Shown: positions 33,607 through 41,460, numbered from the stretch's first letter. The stretch: DNA of 64,000 nucleotides from Streptomyces sp. 1331.2 (GCF_900199205.1 NZ_OBMJ01000001.1:4095001-4159000), one strand, 5' to 3'. The notes: generated by a model not told the origin, from the sequence alone. Translations and numbers: made by a program.

Positions 33607-33702
33607 GAGTCTCCAAGGTCAGGCGGGCGACGGCAGGAGGAAGCGGCCCCGGAGGAAGGCAACGGCGGTGGGGAAAAGGGCCGTTGGGCGTGGCGGTGAC
33701 TG

Positions 33703-33984
33703 TCAGGGAGCGATGGGCCGCGGGCCGGCGGAGGGCCGGTCGAGCACCTTGAAGTCCGCGACGGCGAAGCCGCAGAGCGCCAGCGGGGCATCGACGACCC
33801 GGTGGGCGATGGCGACGGCACGGCCGACGGCGTCGACCCGGTCGCAGTCGGCCAGGTAGAGCGTCAGGCGGATGCCCCGGTCGGTGATGTGGACGTGGGC
33901 GTGCTCGACGCCGTCGCGGGCGGACGTCACGCTGTCGAGGGCCGAGAGGGCGGCCCCGACGGTCGGCCAGGCGTCCGCCGACAC
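33703..33984 (-). CDS. Small protein of unknown function, head of the glycan operon
   Basis: 93 residues from a GTG (MSADAWPTVGAALSALDS). It has alternating hydrophobic strands (AHVHITDRGIRLTLYLADCDRVDA) and an AVGRAVAIAHRVVD helix, suggesting a small alpha/beta fold, possibly ferredoxin-like. The frame stays open upstream to 34107 (PVHLVGVLLTATARV looks protein-like) but has no ATG, GTG or TTG there, so the true start may be non-canonical. It lies 96 bp before the MBL/Rieske gene. Confidence 0.6.
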   Translation of the reverse strand: MSADAWPTVGAALSALDSVTSARDGVEHAHVHITDRGIRLTLYLADCDRVDAVGRAVAIAHRVVDAPLALCGFAVADFKVLDRPSAGPRPIAP

Positions 33985-34057
33985 GCGTGCCGTGGCGGTC
34001 AGCAGGACGCCGACGAGGTGAACCGGAAGTCCCGGGGCGTGGGGGGCCGGTGGTCGG

Positions 34058-34129
34058 TCAGCCCCAGGAGAAGCCGTCGCCCACCGGGGCGGCGGAGGAG
34101 GCGGGGTTCACGGGCACGGACGTGGGCAT
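34058..34129 (-). CDS. Candidate 23-residue peptide gene
   Basis: ATG to TGA in 24 codons, all ending in G or C, starting MPTSVPVNP and ending APVGDGFSWG. AAGGA stands 7 nt before the ATG, a good ribosome-binding site. It would be the first gene of the minus-strand operon, 73 bp before the 93-residue gene. It could be a leader peptide, a small partner protein, a RiPP-type precursor, or the displaced N-terminus of the next gene. No homologue is known to me. Confidence 0.45.
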   Translation of the reverse strand: MPTSVPVNPASSAAPVGDGFSWG

Positions 34130-34407
34130 GGGGAAGTCCTTCGCATCGACGCGGGGGGATTCGGGCCGCACTCGTCCGCGGCCTCAGCGGCGACAAGATT
34201 CGCACGCACGTCGGAAGGAACGCAGTGATTCCCGGGTGGCACGAAACGCGTGGCACCTTCGGGCCAGCCGACGGGGGAGCCGGTCGACCCCCGATGACCT
34301 GCGCATACGTACGGCTTGGCCTGTTCCGGTCAGGTCGGAAGGTGACAGCCCCCGGGGCCCGCTCGTGTTCCACCATCCGGACACCGTGCCTCCGCCACAA
34401 TGGCGGC
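34130..34407. other. Divergent promoter region of the glycan operon and VOC gene
   Basis: 278 bp with no gene. It includes GGTGGCACG...CGTGGCACC, an imperfect inverted repeat at about 34234-34256. It must hold the promoter of the long minus-strand operon. Confidence 0.4.
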
Positions 34408-34785
34408 ATGCTCACGATCGGCTCCCTCGTCCTCGGTGTCTCCGACATGTCCCGCGCCGTCGCCTTCTGGACGGCCGCCCTCGACTACGTCCCGCGCGGC
34501 GGCCTGGTCGAGGACGACTGGACGGTCCTCGTCCCCGCCGACGGCCCGGCCGGCGGCGTCCAAATCGCCCTCGGCCTCAGCGAGTCCCCCGTCCAGGAGC
34601 ACCCCCGCGTCCACCTCGACCTCTACGCCGGCGACGCCGCCGACCAGGCCGCCGAGGTCGAGCGCCTGCTCGCCCTCGGCGCCGAGCGGGTGGACTGGGA
34701 CCTCTACCCCGAGGACCCCGACTTCGTCGTCCTCGCCGACCCCGACGGCAACCGCTTCTGCGTCATCGACACCAGCCACGGCTGA
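34408..34785 (+). CDS. VOC-family (glyoxalase/dioxygenase fold) protein
   Basis: 125 residues with one VOC module pair: LVLGVSDMSRAVAFWTAALDY, VHLDLYAGD (metal-ligand region), and a closing DFVVLADPDGNRFCVID. It is the 'glyoxalase-like' small protein common in actinomycetes; enzyme, resistance and lipid-binding roles are all possible. It is followed by copy 1 of the dispersed palindrome. Confidence 0.9.
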   Translation: MLTIGSLVLGVSDMSRAVAFWTAALDYVPRGGLVEDDWTVLVPADGPAGGVQIALGLSESPVQEHPRVHLDLYAGDAADQAAEVERLLALGAERVDWDLYPEDPDFVVLADPDGNRFCVIDTSHG

Positions 34786-34794
34786 CAGCCGACA

Positions 34795-34827
34795 GCGCAG
34801 GAAGTCGGCCCGGCCGACTTCCTGCGC
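34795..34827. repeat. Dispersed palindrome, copy 1 (terminator-like)
   Basis: Perfect 16-bp arms around a single C; the core arms AGGAAGTCGGCC/GGCCGACTTCCT recur at 38315 and, diverged, at 42391. It lies 9 bp after the VOC stop codon and would end that transcript. Confidence 0.8.
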
Positions 34828-34917
34828 AGGGAAGATCTCCAGCTGGTACCAGGTTCACCATGCGATCGGGTGCAGGTTTCATGGCACCGTCCTCCTGAGG
34901 TGCCCTAGCGTCGTGCC

Positions 34918-36162
34918 ATGACGATTCCAGCCGGACTGAGACGCACGGCGCTCCGGGCACAGCGGGACACCGGCTTTCTTGCCGCTGGTGTGCTGCCGCA
35001 CCTGGCGCTGGTGCCCGTGTGGGCCTGGGCGGCGGCGACCACCGCCAGGACGGGGGACTGGCTCCTTGCGGTTTCCGTCTCGGCCGCCCTGGTCCTGCTC
35101 GGCACGCCGATGCTGACGGCCGTTCAGCGGGCTCGCTACCGGGTGCTCATCGGTGTGGACGTCCCGCGACTCACCCCCACCGCGCCGGAACGACGGACGT
35201 GGGCCTCGACCGCCCGGTGGCTCGCGGCGACGCGGCCTTGGCGCAAGATCGGCTACCACCTCCTGCTGGGCCCGCTGCTCGCGCTGCTGGAGCTGCTGGT
35301 GCTCGCGGTGGCAGCGGCGGGTCTGGCGGGCGTCATCGCCTGCGCCTGGGCATGGGCGCTGCCGACCGGAATCCGCCAGGACTGGTTCGGCTACCTGACG
35401 CAGCTGCCGGCCTACACAGCAGCTGGACTCCTCCTCCTGTGCGCCCTGCCCTGGGCCGCGCAGGCAGGAGCCCGCGCCGAGGCACGGCTGGCATTGGGCC
35501 TGCTCGGGCCCAGCCGGGCGCAGCGGCTCCAGGAGCGGGTCGATCAGCTGGCCGTGAGCCGGACCGACTTGATCGAGGCCGTCGACGCGGAGCGCCGCCG
35601 GATCGAGCGCGACCTGCACGACGGCACCCAGCAGCGGTTGGTGTCCCTCGCGGTCAACCTGGGTCTGGCCGTTGCCACCCGCCCGGACCTGCCGGGCGCC
35701 CGCGAGGTGATCGCGAGAGCGCACCTGGAGGCGAAGGAGGCGATCACCGAACTCAATGACCTGGTGCGAGGGCTGCACCCGGCGGTGCTCGAAGACCGAG
35801 GTCTGGACGCGGCGTTGTCCGGGCTGGCTGCCCGCACGCCCCTGCCGGTGCGGCTGCGGGTCGATCTGGAGGAACGGGTGGCGCCCAGCGTGGAGTCGGT
35901 CGCGTACTTCGTGGTCTCGGAGGCGCTGACCAATGCGACGAAACACGCCAACGCGATGCGTGCGGAGGTCATCGTCCGTCGGGTCGGCGAGGTGCTGCGA
36001 GTGCGCGTCACCGACGACGGGCTGGGCGGCGCCGACGCCGCCGCCGGCACGGGGCTGGCCGGGCTGGCCAAGCGGGTCGGCTCCCTCGACGGGGCCTTCC
36101 ACGTCAACAGCCCCGTCGGGGGGCCCACCACCATTACCGCGGAGCTGCCGTGCGCGCGGTGA
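34918..36162 (+). CDS. Two-component sensor histidine kinase (HisKA_3/NarX-like)
   Basis: 414 residues. Four hydrophobic segments occupy the first 190 residues, with no large extracellular sensor. The dimerisation/phosphoacceptor motif is ERRRIERDLHDGTQQRLVSL (His near residue 236), then N box EALTNATKHANA and G box DDGLGGADAAAGTGLAGLAKRV. It overlaps the response-regulator gene by 13 bp, its certain partner. The stimulus is unknown. Confidence 0.93.
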   Translation: MTIPAGLRRTALRAQRDTGFLAAGVLPHLALVPVWAWAAATTARTGDWLLAVSVSAALVLLGTPMLTAVQRARYRVLIGVDVPRLTPTAPERRTWASTARWLAATRPWRKIGYHLLLGPLLALLELLVLAVAAAGLAGVIACAWAWALPTGIRQDWFGYLTQLPAYTAAGLLLLCALPWAAQAGARAEARLALGLLGPSRAQRLQERVDQLAVSRTDLIEAVDAERRRIERDLHDGTQQRLVSLAVNLGLAVATRPDLPGAREVIARAHLEAKEAITELNDLVRGLHPAVLEDRGLDAALSGLAARTPLPVRLRVDLEERVAPSVESVAYFVVSEALTNATKHANAMRAEVIVRRVGEVLRVRVTDDGLGGADAAAGTGLAGLAKRVGSLDGAFHVNSPVGGPTTITAELPCAR

Positions 36163-36800
36163 TCGCCGAGGACTCGGTGCTGTTGCGGGTCGGCCTGATC
36201 AAGGTGCTGGAGATGGGCGGGTTCCAGGTCGCCGCGGAAGCCGACGATGCGGAGGGGCTGTTGGCGGCGGTGGCGGAGCACCGGCCCGAACTCGCCCTGA
36301 TCGACGTCCGGATGCCGCCCGGCTTCACCGACGAGGGGGTGCGGGCGGCGATGGAGATCCGCCGGCGCTGGCCGGGGACGGCGGTGGTGCTGCTGTCGCA
36401 GTACGTGGAGGAGCGTTACGCGGCTGACCTGCTGGCCGCGAACACCAGCGGTGTGGGCTACCTGCTCAAGCAGCGGGTGGCGGACGTCGCCGACTTCGTG
36501 GCGGCGGTGCGGCGGGTGGCGGACGGGGGCACGGCCCTGGACCCGCAGGTCGTCGCCCAGCTGCTGCTGCGCCGCGACAGCGACCCGCTCGCGCGGCTGA
36601 CCCCCCGCGAACGGGAGGTGCTCGGCCTGATGGCCGAGGGGCGATCCAACGCCGGCATCGCGCAGGCGCTGGTGGTCAGCGAGAGCGCCGTGGCCAAGCA
36701 CATCAACAACATCTTCGCCAAGTTCGACCTACCCGTGGTCGACGCGGACCACCGCCGCGTCCTGGCCGTACTGCGGTTCCTCGGAGCGTCCCGGGCCTGA
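36150..36800 (+). CDS. Response regulator, NarL/LuxR type
   Basis: 216 residues from a GTG inside the kinase gene. Receiver: AEDSVLLRVG (acidic pocket), LIDVRMPP (phosphoacceptor Asp), LLSQYVEERY and YLLKQRV (Lys). LuxR HTH: LTPREREVLGLMAEGRSNAGIAQALVVSESAVAKHINNIF. Complete. Targets may include the small membrane gene downstream. Confidence 0.94.
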   Translation: MRAVIAEDSVLLRVGLIKVLEMGGFQVAAEADDAEGLLAAVAEHRPELALIDVRMPPGFTDEGVRAAMEIRRRWPGTAVVLLSQYVEERYAADLLAANTSGVGYLLKQRVADVADFVAAVRRVADGGTALDPQVVAQLLLRRDSDPLARLTPREREVLGLMAEGRSNAGIAQALVVSESAVAKHINNIFAKFDLPVVDADHRRVLAVLRFLGASRA

Positions 36801-36936
36801 CCGGCTGCTCCCGCCGGCCCGGAAGGTGTAAGTAGCACCACCATCAAGTCGGATAGGAGCGCTACTGCCTCGGGTGCGCGCGAACGACATGCTGATGTCG
36901 TGCCCGCGGGGCGGGCACGGGAGGGAGTCAGGTGTC

Positions 36937-37431
36937 ATGGCGAGCACTCAGCTGACCGGCGTTCATTCGCACCGTCCGGTCCGCGCGGACGCCGGTTCGG
37001 ACTCCGGTGCCCCGCGGATCCTTCCGAAGGCCGCGGCCGCTTCGACGTTCCCCCTGCTGCGTCGTCGGGCGGCCACGGTCCTCACCGTGCTCGGGCTGGC
37101 GATGATTCCCTGGCTGGTCCTCCTGCACACCGAGCTGCCGGCCACCGCTCAGGCCTCGCACTGGGCCTGGACGTGGACGGGTCTGGACAGCTCCGAGGCG
37201 CTCGGCCTGCTCTCCACCGGACTGTTCCTCAGGCGCGGCGACAGCCGGGCCTGCCTGACATCCGCCGCGACTTCGGCCCTGCTGCTGGTCGACGCCTGGT
37301 TCGACACCATGACGGCTGCCCCGGGTTCGGACTTCAAGCTGGCGGTGCTGATGGCGGTCTTCGCCGAGTTGCCGCTGGCGGTGGCCTGTGCGGTTCTCGC
37401 GACCCGGACCATCCCTCGGCCGGCCCGCTGA
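36937..37431 (+). CDS. Small integral membrane protein
   Basis: 164 residues from the ATG preceded by GGGAGG (an ATG at 36874 is less likely). Four hydrophobic segments: VLTVLGLAMIPWLVLLHTEL, ALGLLSTGLFL, LTSAATSALLLVDAWFD and LMAVFAELPLAVACAVLA. It resembles DoxX-like/unknown small four-helix proteins of actinomycetes. Upstream (36801-36936) is AT-richer, with AGTAGC...GCTACT and GGATAGGAG, a likely promoter. Confidence 0.75.
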   Translation: MASTQLTGVHSHRPVRADAGSDSGAPRILPKAAAASTFPLLRRRAATVLTVLGLAMIPWLVLLHTELPATAQASHWAWTWTGLDSSEALGLLSTGLFLRRGDSRACLTSAATSALLLVDAWFDTMTAAPGSDFKLAVLMAVFAELPLAVACAVLATRTIPRPAR

Positions 37432-37464
37432 GCGGAAGAGCTCGCGACGTGATCGGCGCTTGTG

Positions 37465-37508
37465 GTCCCGTCTGGTCTGGTCTGGTCCGGTCTGGTCCGG
37501 TCCGTTCC
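37465..37508 (+). repeat. Short TCTGG/TCCGG tandem repeat
   Basis: Seven to eight 5-bp units TCTGG or TCCGG follow the membrane protein gene. Simple-sequence expansion; no coding role. Confidence 0.6.
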
Positions 37509-37535
37509 GGGAAGTCCCGGCCTGCCGCCAGCAGA

Positions 37536-37587
37536 TTGCATGCAAACACAACTGATTGGCCATCAGAAACGCATCGATGGCCCAATC
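37536..37587 (+). promoter_or_regulatory. Palindrome and leader hairpin before a methyltransferase gene
   Basis: TTGCATGCAA (37536-37545) is a perfect palindrome. GATTGGCCATC (37554-37564) pairs with GATGGCCCAATC (37576-37587, one bulged C), ending 8 nt before the GGGGAGG ribosome-binding site. The region is clearly AT-richer than its flanks. Confidence 0.5.
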
Positions 37588-37606
37588 GGACTTTTGGGGA
37601 GGAATT

Positions 37607-38218
37607 ATGAGGAATTCGCGGGCATTGATCGGCGCGGGCGCTGCTGCCGCCGTCGCCACCTGGTGGTTCACCGACTCCGCGCCGTACCCGTACTCTCAGC
37701 GCTGGCTGCTCGACCTGCCGCTGCCGTTCCTGACCCTGAAGCGTCTGGACCACGTGCTGCAGGCCCGGGAGGGCCAGAGGATCCTGGAGATCGGCCCCGG
37801 AACCGGCCTGCAGTCGCTGCACGTCGCACCGCAGCTGGGTCCGAACGGCCGGCTGGACATCGTGGACATCCAGCAGGAGATGCTCGACCACGTGGGCCGC
37901 CGGGCCAAGGAGCAGGGCGTCGACAACATCGTGCCGAACTGCGTTGACGCACATGAACTTCCCTTTGAAGATGGCTCGTTCGACGCGGCCTACCTGGTGA
38001 CGGCGCTGGGCGAGATCCCGGATCCGGCACGTACGCTGGCCGAGCTGCGCCGGGTGCTGAAGCCGTTCGGGCGGCTGGTGGTCGGCGAGTTCTTCGACCG
38101 GCACCAGATCCGGCCGTCCGCGCTGATCGGCCTGGCGGAGGGAGCCGGGCTGCGGGTCGCCCGGCTGTACGGTCCGCCGTTCGCGTACTACGCGCTGCTG
38201 CGCCCGATCGACGCCTGA
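37607..38218 (+). CDS. Class I SAM-dependent methyltransferase (UbiE/COQ5-like)
   Basis: 203 residues starting MRNSRALIGAGAAAAVATWW, chosen because GGGGAGG stands directly before it. The N-terminus is hydrophobic (possible membrane anchor). SAM site: ILEIGPGTGLQS, IVDIQQEML, then HELPFEDGSFDAAYLVTALGEIPD and LRRVLKPFGRLVVGEF. Similar anchored methyltransferases act on lipids or quinones; the substrate is unknown. Confidence 0.88.
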   Translation: MRNSRALIGAGAAAAVATWWFTDSAPYPYSQRWLLDLPLPFLTLKRLDHVLQAREGQRILEIGPGTGLQSLHVAPQLGPNGRLDIVDIQQEMLDHVGRRAKEQGVDNIVPNCVDAHELPFEDGSFDAAYLVTALGEIPDPARTLAELRRVLKPFGRLVVGEFFDRHQIRPSALIGLAEGAGLRVARLYGPPFAYYALLRPIDA

Positions 38219-38314
38219 CCCCACTCGGCCGGCGCCCGCCCGGCCGAACCGCAGGGGCACGGCGCGCCCGGTTTGCCGTCGTTCCCCCGAGCGCTCCCGC
38301 ATCGATGCGGGAGC

Positions 38315-38339
38315 AGGAAGTCGGCCCGGCCGACTTCCT
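38315..38339. repeat. Dispersed palindrome, copy 2
   Basis: AGGAAGTCGGCC-C-GGCCGACTTCCT, identical to the core of copy 1, and like it followed by GCAGGGAA. It lies between the convergent methyltransferase and hypothetical genes and probably terminates both. Confidence 0.8.
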
Positions 38340-38365
38340 ATGCAGGGAACCGCGCGAAGGTGGCC

Positions 38366-39445
38366 CTACGCGAACGGATCGGGCCCAGCGTAGGCGGGTG
38401 AGCGGAAGGTGCGGCGGAAGGTTTCGGGTCCGTGGCGCTGGTCGAGCCAGGTCGTCAGGGGGCGCAGGTCGCCGCAGATCATCGCGGCGAGGATGAGCTC
38501 GTGCAGCGCATGCGAGTCGGCCCCGCCGAACTCGGTGAGGAAGCGCGCGTACCGCGCTCCGACGCCGTGCTCGTATCCGGCCATCGCCAGGTGGAAACGG
38601 GAGGCGATGCCAGGCTCCGCGTGGTCGAAGTCGCTCGGCTCCAGGCGGCCCGTGGTGTCGCGAAAGGCCAGACGATCGGGCGGTGCGATGTGCTCGGCAA
38701 GCCCGAGACGGTCGGCTACCGCAGTGGCGATCATCCGGGCCTCCCGATCGGTGGCTCCCTCCATCACGATGCCGAGGTTCCGGGTCGAAACGGCATCGGC
38801 CCTGTCCGGTGCCGAGTACGACCGGCCGTGCGGGTCACGCCAGTTGATCCCGTAGCGGCTGCGGATCGGCTCGCCTGTCATCAGCCGGTACTCCCGGAAC
38901 GAGCCCCAGTGCAGGCAGTCGTGGGCGTAGGACCGCAGCAGATCGAGCGCCACCAGTTCCGGTGATGCCAAGCGGGGGTCGTCCAACCGCCCGTAGCGGG
39001 TGATCACCGACGCCAGTTGCACGTGCCGGTAGCCCTGGTTCGGGTGGTGGAAGCCGCCGAAGGAGTCGGGCCGGGTCGACCGCACCCCGACCCACACCCG
39101 GTCGATCGGCAGCAGCCGGCTCAGCCCCAACTCCCGGTAGCGGTCCGCCAGGAGGCCAGCACCCTGCCGGAAGACCTCCCGGGCCGACTCGTCGGACCAC
39201 GTGTCGAGCACCCAGTGCAGGAGGGAGAACGTGATGTGCGGGTGAGCCCGGTCGAGCGCCGCCGTTGCCCGCCGTGCGGCCAGCAGATGGGCCAGCTCGG
39301 CCTGCTCGCTGACGTCGCCGGCCAGGTGCTCGTTCGGGCCCAGGCAGGAGGGGGTGAGCGAGTGACCGAGGGTCAGGGCCGCCGACGAGCGATCAGCTGC
39401 CGGTGCGAGTCCTGTACTCCCTCGGGGAGATCGTCCGGTGAGAAC
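38366..39445 (-). CDS. Conserved-looking hypothetical protein
   Basis: About 359 residues if it begins at the ATG at 39445, which has GGAGG 4 nt upstream but lies 73 bp inside the NUDIX gene. A CTG overlapping the NUDIX stop is the alternative. Segments such as SLLHWVLDTWSDESAREVFRQG, FGGFHHPNQGYRHVQLASV and LLRSYAHDCLHWGSFREYRLM look like a folded helical protein with several His/Asp residues (HDCLH, FHHPN) that could bind metal. I do not recognise the family. It is coupled to the NUDIX gene. Confidence 0.65.
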   Translation of the reverse strand, partial: VLTGRSPRGSTGLAPAADRSSAALTLGHSLTPSCLGPNEHLAGDVSEQAELAHLLAARRATAALDRAHPHITFSLLHWVLDTWSDESAREVFRQGAGLLADRYRELGLSRLLPIDRVWVGVRSTRPDSFGGFHHPNQGYRHVQLASVITRYGRLDDPRLASPELVALDLLRSYAHDCLHWGSFREYRLMTGEPIRSRYGINWRDPHGRSYSAPDRADAVSTRNLGIVMEGATDREARMIATAVADRLGLAEHIAPPDRLAFRDTTGRLEPSDFDHAEPGIASRFHLAMAGYEHGVGARYARFLTEFGGADSHALHELILAAMICGDLRPLTTWLDQRHGPETFRRTFRSPAYAGPDPFA

Positions 39446-39825
39446 CATCGAGCCTCCAGGATTTCGAACGAGGCCGCCTCGATCCGCCCGCTGACGTACA
39501 GGGCCTCGTAGGCGACCTCGACGCGAAGCTTGTAGCCGCTCTTCAGGTGCGCCAACTCGCACACCTTGACCGTGAGTCCGGTCTCCTCCCTGACCTCACG
39601 CACGATCGTGTCTTCGAAGCTCTCGCCCGCGTTCGCATAGCCGGTGGGCAGACCCCACTGGCGGCCCTCGGGCCACATGCGGTGCTTCAGCAGCAGCACC
39701 CGCCCGTCCTGGTCGCGGACGATGCCCGTCACGCCGACCATGAACTTCGAGTGCCACAGCCACAGAACGCGCCACTGCATCGGACCACGGATGATCCGCC
39801 AGAGCTTCGCGACGATCTTCTTCAT
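39373..39825 (-). CDS. NUDIX hydrolase
   Basis: 150 residues starting MKKIVAKLWRIIRGPMQWRVLWLWHSK, an unusual basic/aromatic lead-in. Nudix box: GYANAGESFEDTIV followed by REVREETGL, complete. A 23-bp motif shared with the 73-residue gene's promoter region lies 57-79 bp upstream. Part of the XRE/DUF6879 module by position. Confidence 0.9.
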   Translation of the reverse strand: MKKIVAKLWRIIRGPMQWRVLWLWHSKFMVGVTGIVRDQDGRVLLLKHRMWPEGRQWGLPTGYANAGESFEDTIVREVREETGLTVKVCELAHLKSGYKLRVEVAYEALYVSGRIEAASFEILEARWFSPDDLPEGVQDSHRQLIARRRP

Positions 39826-39881
39826 GGACCTGCCTTCGTTCAGGGGAAGATTAGGGGATTTCCGAGCGGCCGCTCAATGGT

Positions 39882-39904
39882 ATTCCTGATATCGACTAGA
39901 GATC
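39882..39904 (-). promoter_or_regulatory. Promoter/operator motif, copy B
   Basis: On the minus strand it begins GATCTCTAGTC and ends CAGGAAT. It is identical to copy A (41549-41571) at 18 of 23 positions, with the same length. It overlaps the XRE stop codon and lies 57 bp upstream of the NUDIX ATG. Confidence 0.55.
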
Positions 39905-40744
39905 GCGCGATATGCTCCGAAAGCGGTTTGCCCACGCGCCCAGCTTTGCGCGGGCTTCATCGCCCCAGAGTGAATACCCTTCAAAGGTTCGAAACTCGTC
40001 CAGGTATTCCTGGATATCGCGTGGGTCGCGAAAAACCAGCGCTCCTGTGGAGACTTCCACGGTGGCCAGAGCGGCATCGTAGACCGTGAAGACGTTCAAT
40101 GGCGCCCATGGCATATGGCCGGCCATCGGGATGACTCCAAGCCGAACGTTCGGTAAGCGTGAGACGGAGGCCAGCCGGTCTAACTGCATGGCCATGGCCT
40201 GCTCCCGCACAAGCGGCCAGAGGCACGCCTGCTCAGTCAGGATGAAGGTGAAGCGCTTGGCGGAGTCGTAGAGAACGGCCTGCCGCTCCAGCTTCTTGGC
40301 GATGGCCTTCGTGTGGTCGCCGGGGAACGGGGCGAGGCTGGCCCTGATGTAGTCAGGTGTCGCAAGCAGGCCGGTGATCATGGTCGGCAGGAAGTACCTG
40401 AACGTCGTTGAGTTGCGTTCAAGACTCGCCAGCTCGATCTGCTTCTTGTCCAGCCCCTTCCGGCGCAGGGCCCTGGCGTCCTGCCACTCCGTGTTCGCGA
40501 TGCGAGCGAGAGCGGTCACGTGCGCCACAAGCTCCGAGGGTGTCCGCAGTACTCGGAGGATCAGTTCGACGTCGACGAGCGACGGGGTGACCTTGCCGGT
40601 CTCGATCTTGGAGATCTTGGACTGTGACATGTTGACACGCCGAGCGAGCTGGACTCCGGAGAGTCCAGCTCGCTTGCGAAGCTCTTGAAGGACTGCCGCC
40701 AGGTCTGAATTGGATTGACCCAGCGACTGCGGATCAAATGTCAA
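39896..40744 (-). CDS. XRE-family regulator with DUF5753 domain
   Basis: 282 residues. HTH: LQELRKRAGLSGVQLARRVNMSQSKISKIETGKV (about 20-55). The remaining part is DUF5753 (LERNSTTFRYFLPTMITGLLATPDYIRA, RQAVLYDSAKRFTFILTEQACLWPLV, RLGVIPMAGHMPWAPLNVFTVYD, EYLDEFRTFEGYSLWGDEA). The start is a TTG at 40744 overlapping the DUF6879 stop by 11 bp; no better start is visible. Composition is AT-richer than most neighbours, consistent with an accessory region. Confidence 0.9.
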   Translation of the reverse strand: MTFDPQSLGQSNSDLAAVLQELRKRAGLSGVQLARRVNMSQSKISKIETGKVTPSLVDVELILRVLRTPSELVAHVTALARIANTEWQDARALRRKGLDKKQIELASLERNSTTFRYFLPTMITGLLATPDYIRASLAPFPGDHTKAIAKKLERQAVLYDSAKRFTFILTEQACLWPLVREQAMAMQLDRLASVSRLPNVRLGVIPMAGHMPWAPLNVFTVYDAALATVEVSTGALVFRDPRDIQEYLDEFRTFEGYSLWGDEARAKLGAWANRFRSISRDL

Positions 40745-41255
40745 TGCCCTTCACGTACTCCTCGAAAGGCACCGATTCGGCGATGGCGATCCGCTGGTAT
40801 TCGATGAAGTGGCTGATATCGCCCTCGAACACGGTGCGGTCGATCTGCGTGCCATCAGGGAGGTAGTTCATCAGCACTACCTCCTTCTTGTCGAACATCC
40901 AGTAGTCGGTCACGCCAGCCAGGGGATTGGGCCGATCCGTGACGTCCATGATTCTCACGTCCTCGCCGGCCCACACGTGGGGCAGGTAGTACATGAACTC
41001 ATAGCGAAGGTACTCGGAGAGCGGCCGCGTGACGATGTGCACGCGCCCCTTGGACTTCCCCTCCCGCCGCACTCGTCGGAGGTCTTCCGTGTAGGAGTTG
41101 GTGTGCGTGCGCGGGTCGATCCGCTCGCCGGCGCGAAACGCTCGCAGCTCCTCTTCCTCCTGCGAGACGTTGTAGACCGGCAGCGTCTCCAACCGCCACG
41201 CTTCCGTCTCGAAGTCACGGAACCTGGCCTGCCAGACCTCACCATCCAAGCGCAC
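40734..41255 (-). CDS. DUF6879 family protein
   Basis: About 173 residues from a GTG inside the end of the 73-residue gene (TTG at 41249 is also possible). Characteristic are WQARFRDFETEAWRLETLPVYNV, RVRREGKSKGRVHIVTRPLSEYLRYEF and YWMFDKKEVVLMNYLPDG. This family accompanies XRE/DUF5753 regulators in streptomycetes; its function is unknown. Confidence 0.85.
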   Translation of the reverse strand: MRLDGEVWQARFRDFETEAWRLETLPVYNVSQEEEELRAFRAGERIDPRTHTNSYTEDLRRVRREGKSKGRVHIVTRPLSEYLRYEFMYYLPHVWAGEDVRIMDVTDRPNPLAGVTDYWMFDKKEVVLMNYLPDGTQIDRTVFEGDISHFIEYQRIAIAESVPFEEYVKGIDI

Positions 41256-41460
41256 GGACAGCCTCCCGAAGCACACTCTCGGGGATCTCCACCAGCCCTT
41301 CGCCGCGGGGCGGCGTGAAGGCGCCGGATGTGGCCCCCTGGATCACGAACGTCCCCCGCTCGGTGCGGTAGACGTTGGGACAGTCGTTCTGATTGCACTC
41401 CCCCGAGCCGCTGCCGTTGCCCGTGTTGGTCAAACGTGTGAGACCCGACCTGGTGTCCAT
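41239..41460 (-). CDS. Small hypothetical protein, first gene of the DUF6879/XRE module
   Basis: 73 residues with two cysteines (GECNQNDCPNVYRTERGTFVIQG), a short beta-rich core and a C-terminal helix (ESVLREAVRALGW). Small proteins of this kind regularly precede DUF6879 genes. It overlaps the DUF6879 gene, so it is translationally coupled. Confidence 0.8.
   Translation of the reverse strand: MDTRSGLTRLTNTGNGSGSGECNQNDCPNVYRTERGTFVIQGATSGAFTPPRGEGLVEIPESVLREAVRALGW

Noticed and set aside
34058..34129. Definite RiPP precursor
   Set aside because: No lanthipeptide, lasso or radical-SAM maturation enzyme is in the operon, so only a candidate peptide is claimed.
37465..37508. TCTGG/TCCGG repeat as a functional binding array
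   Set aside because: Short simple-sequence run directly after a gene with no nearby start; more likely slippage.
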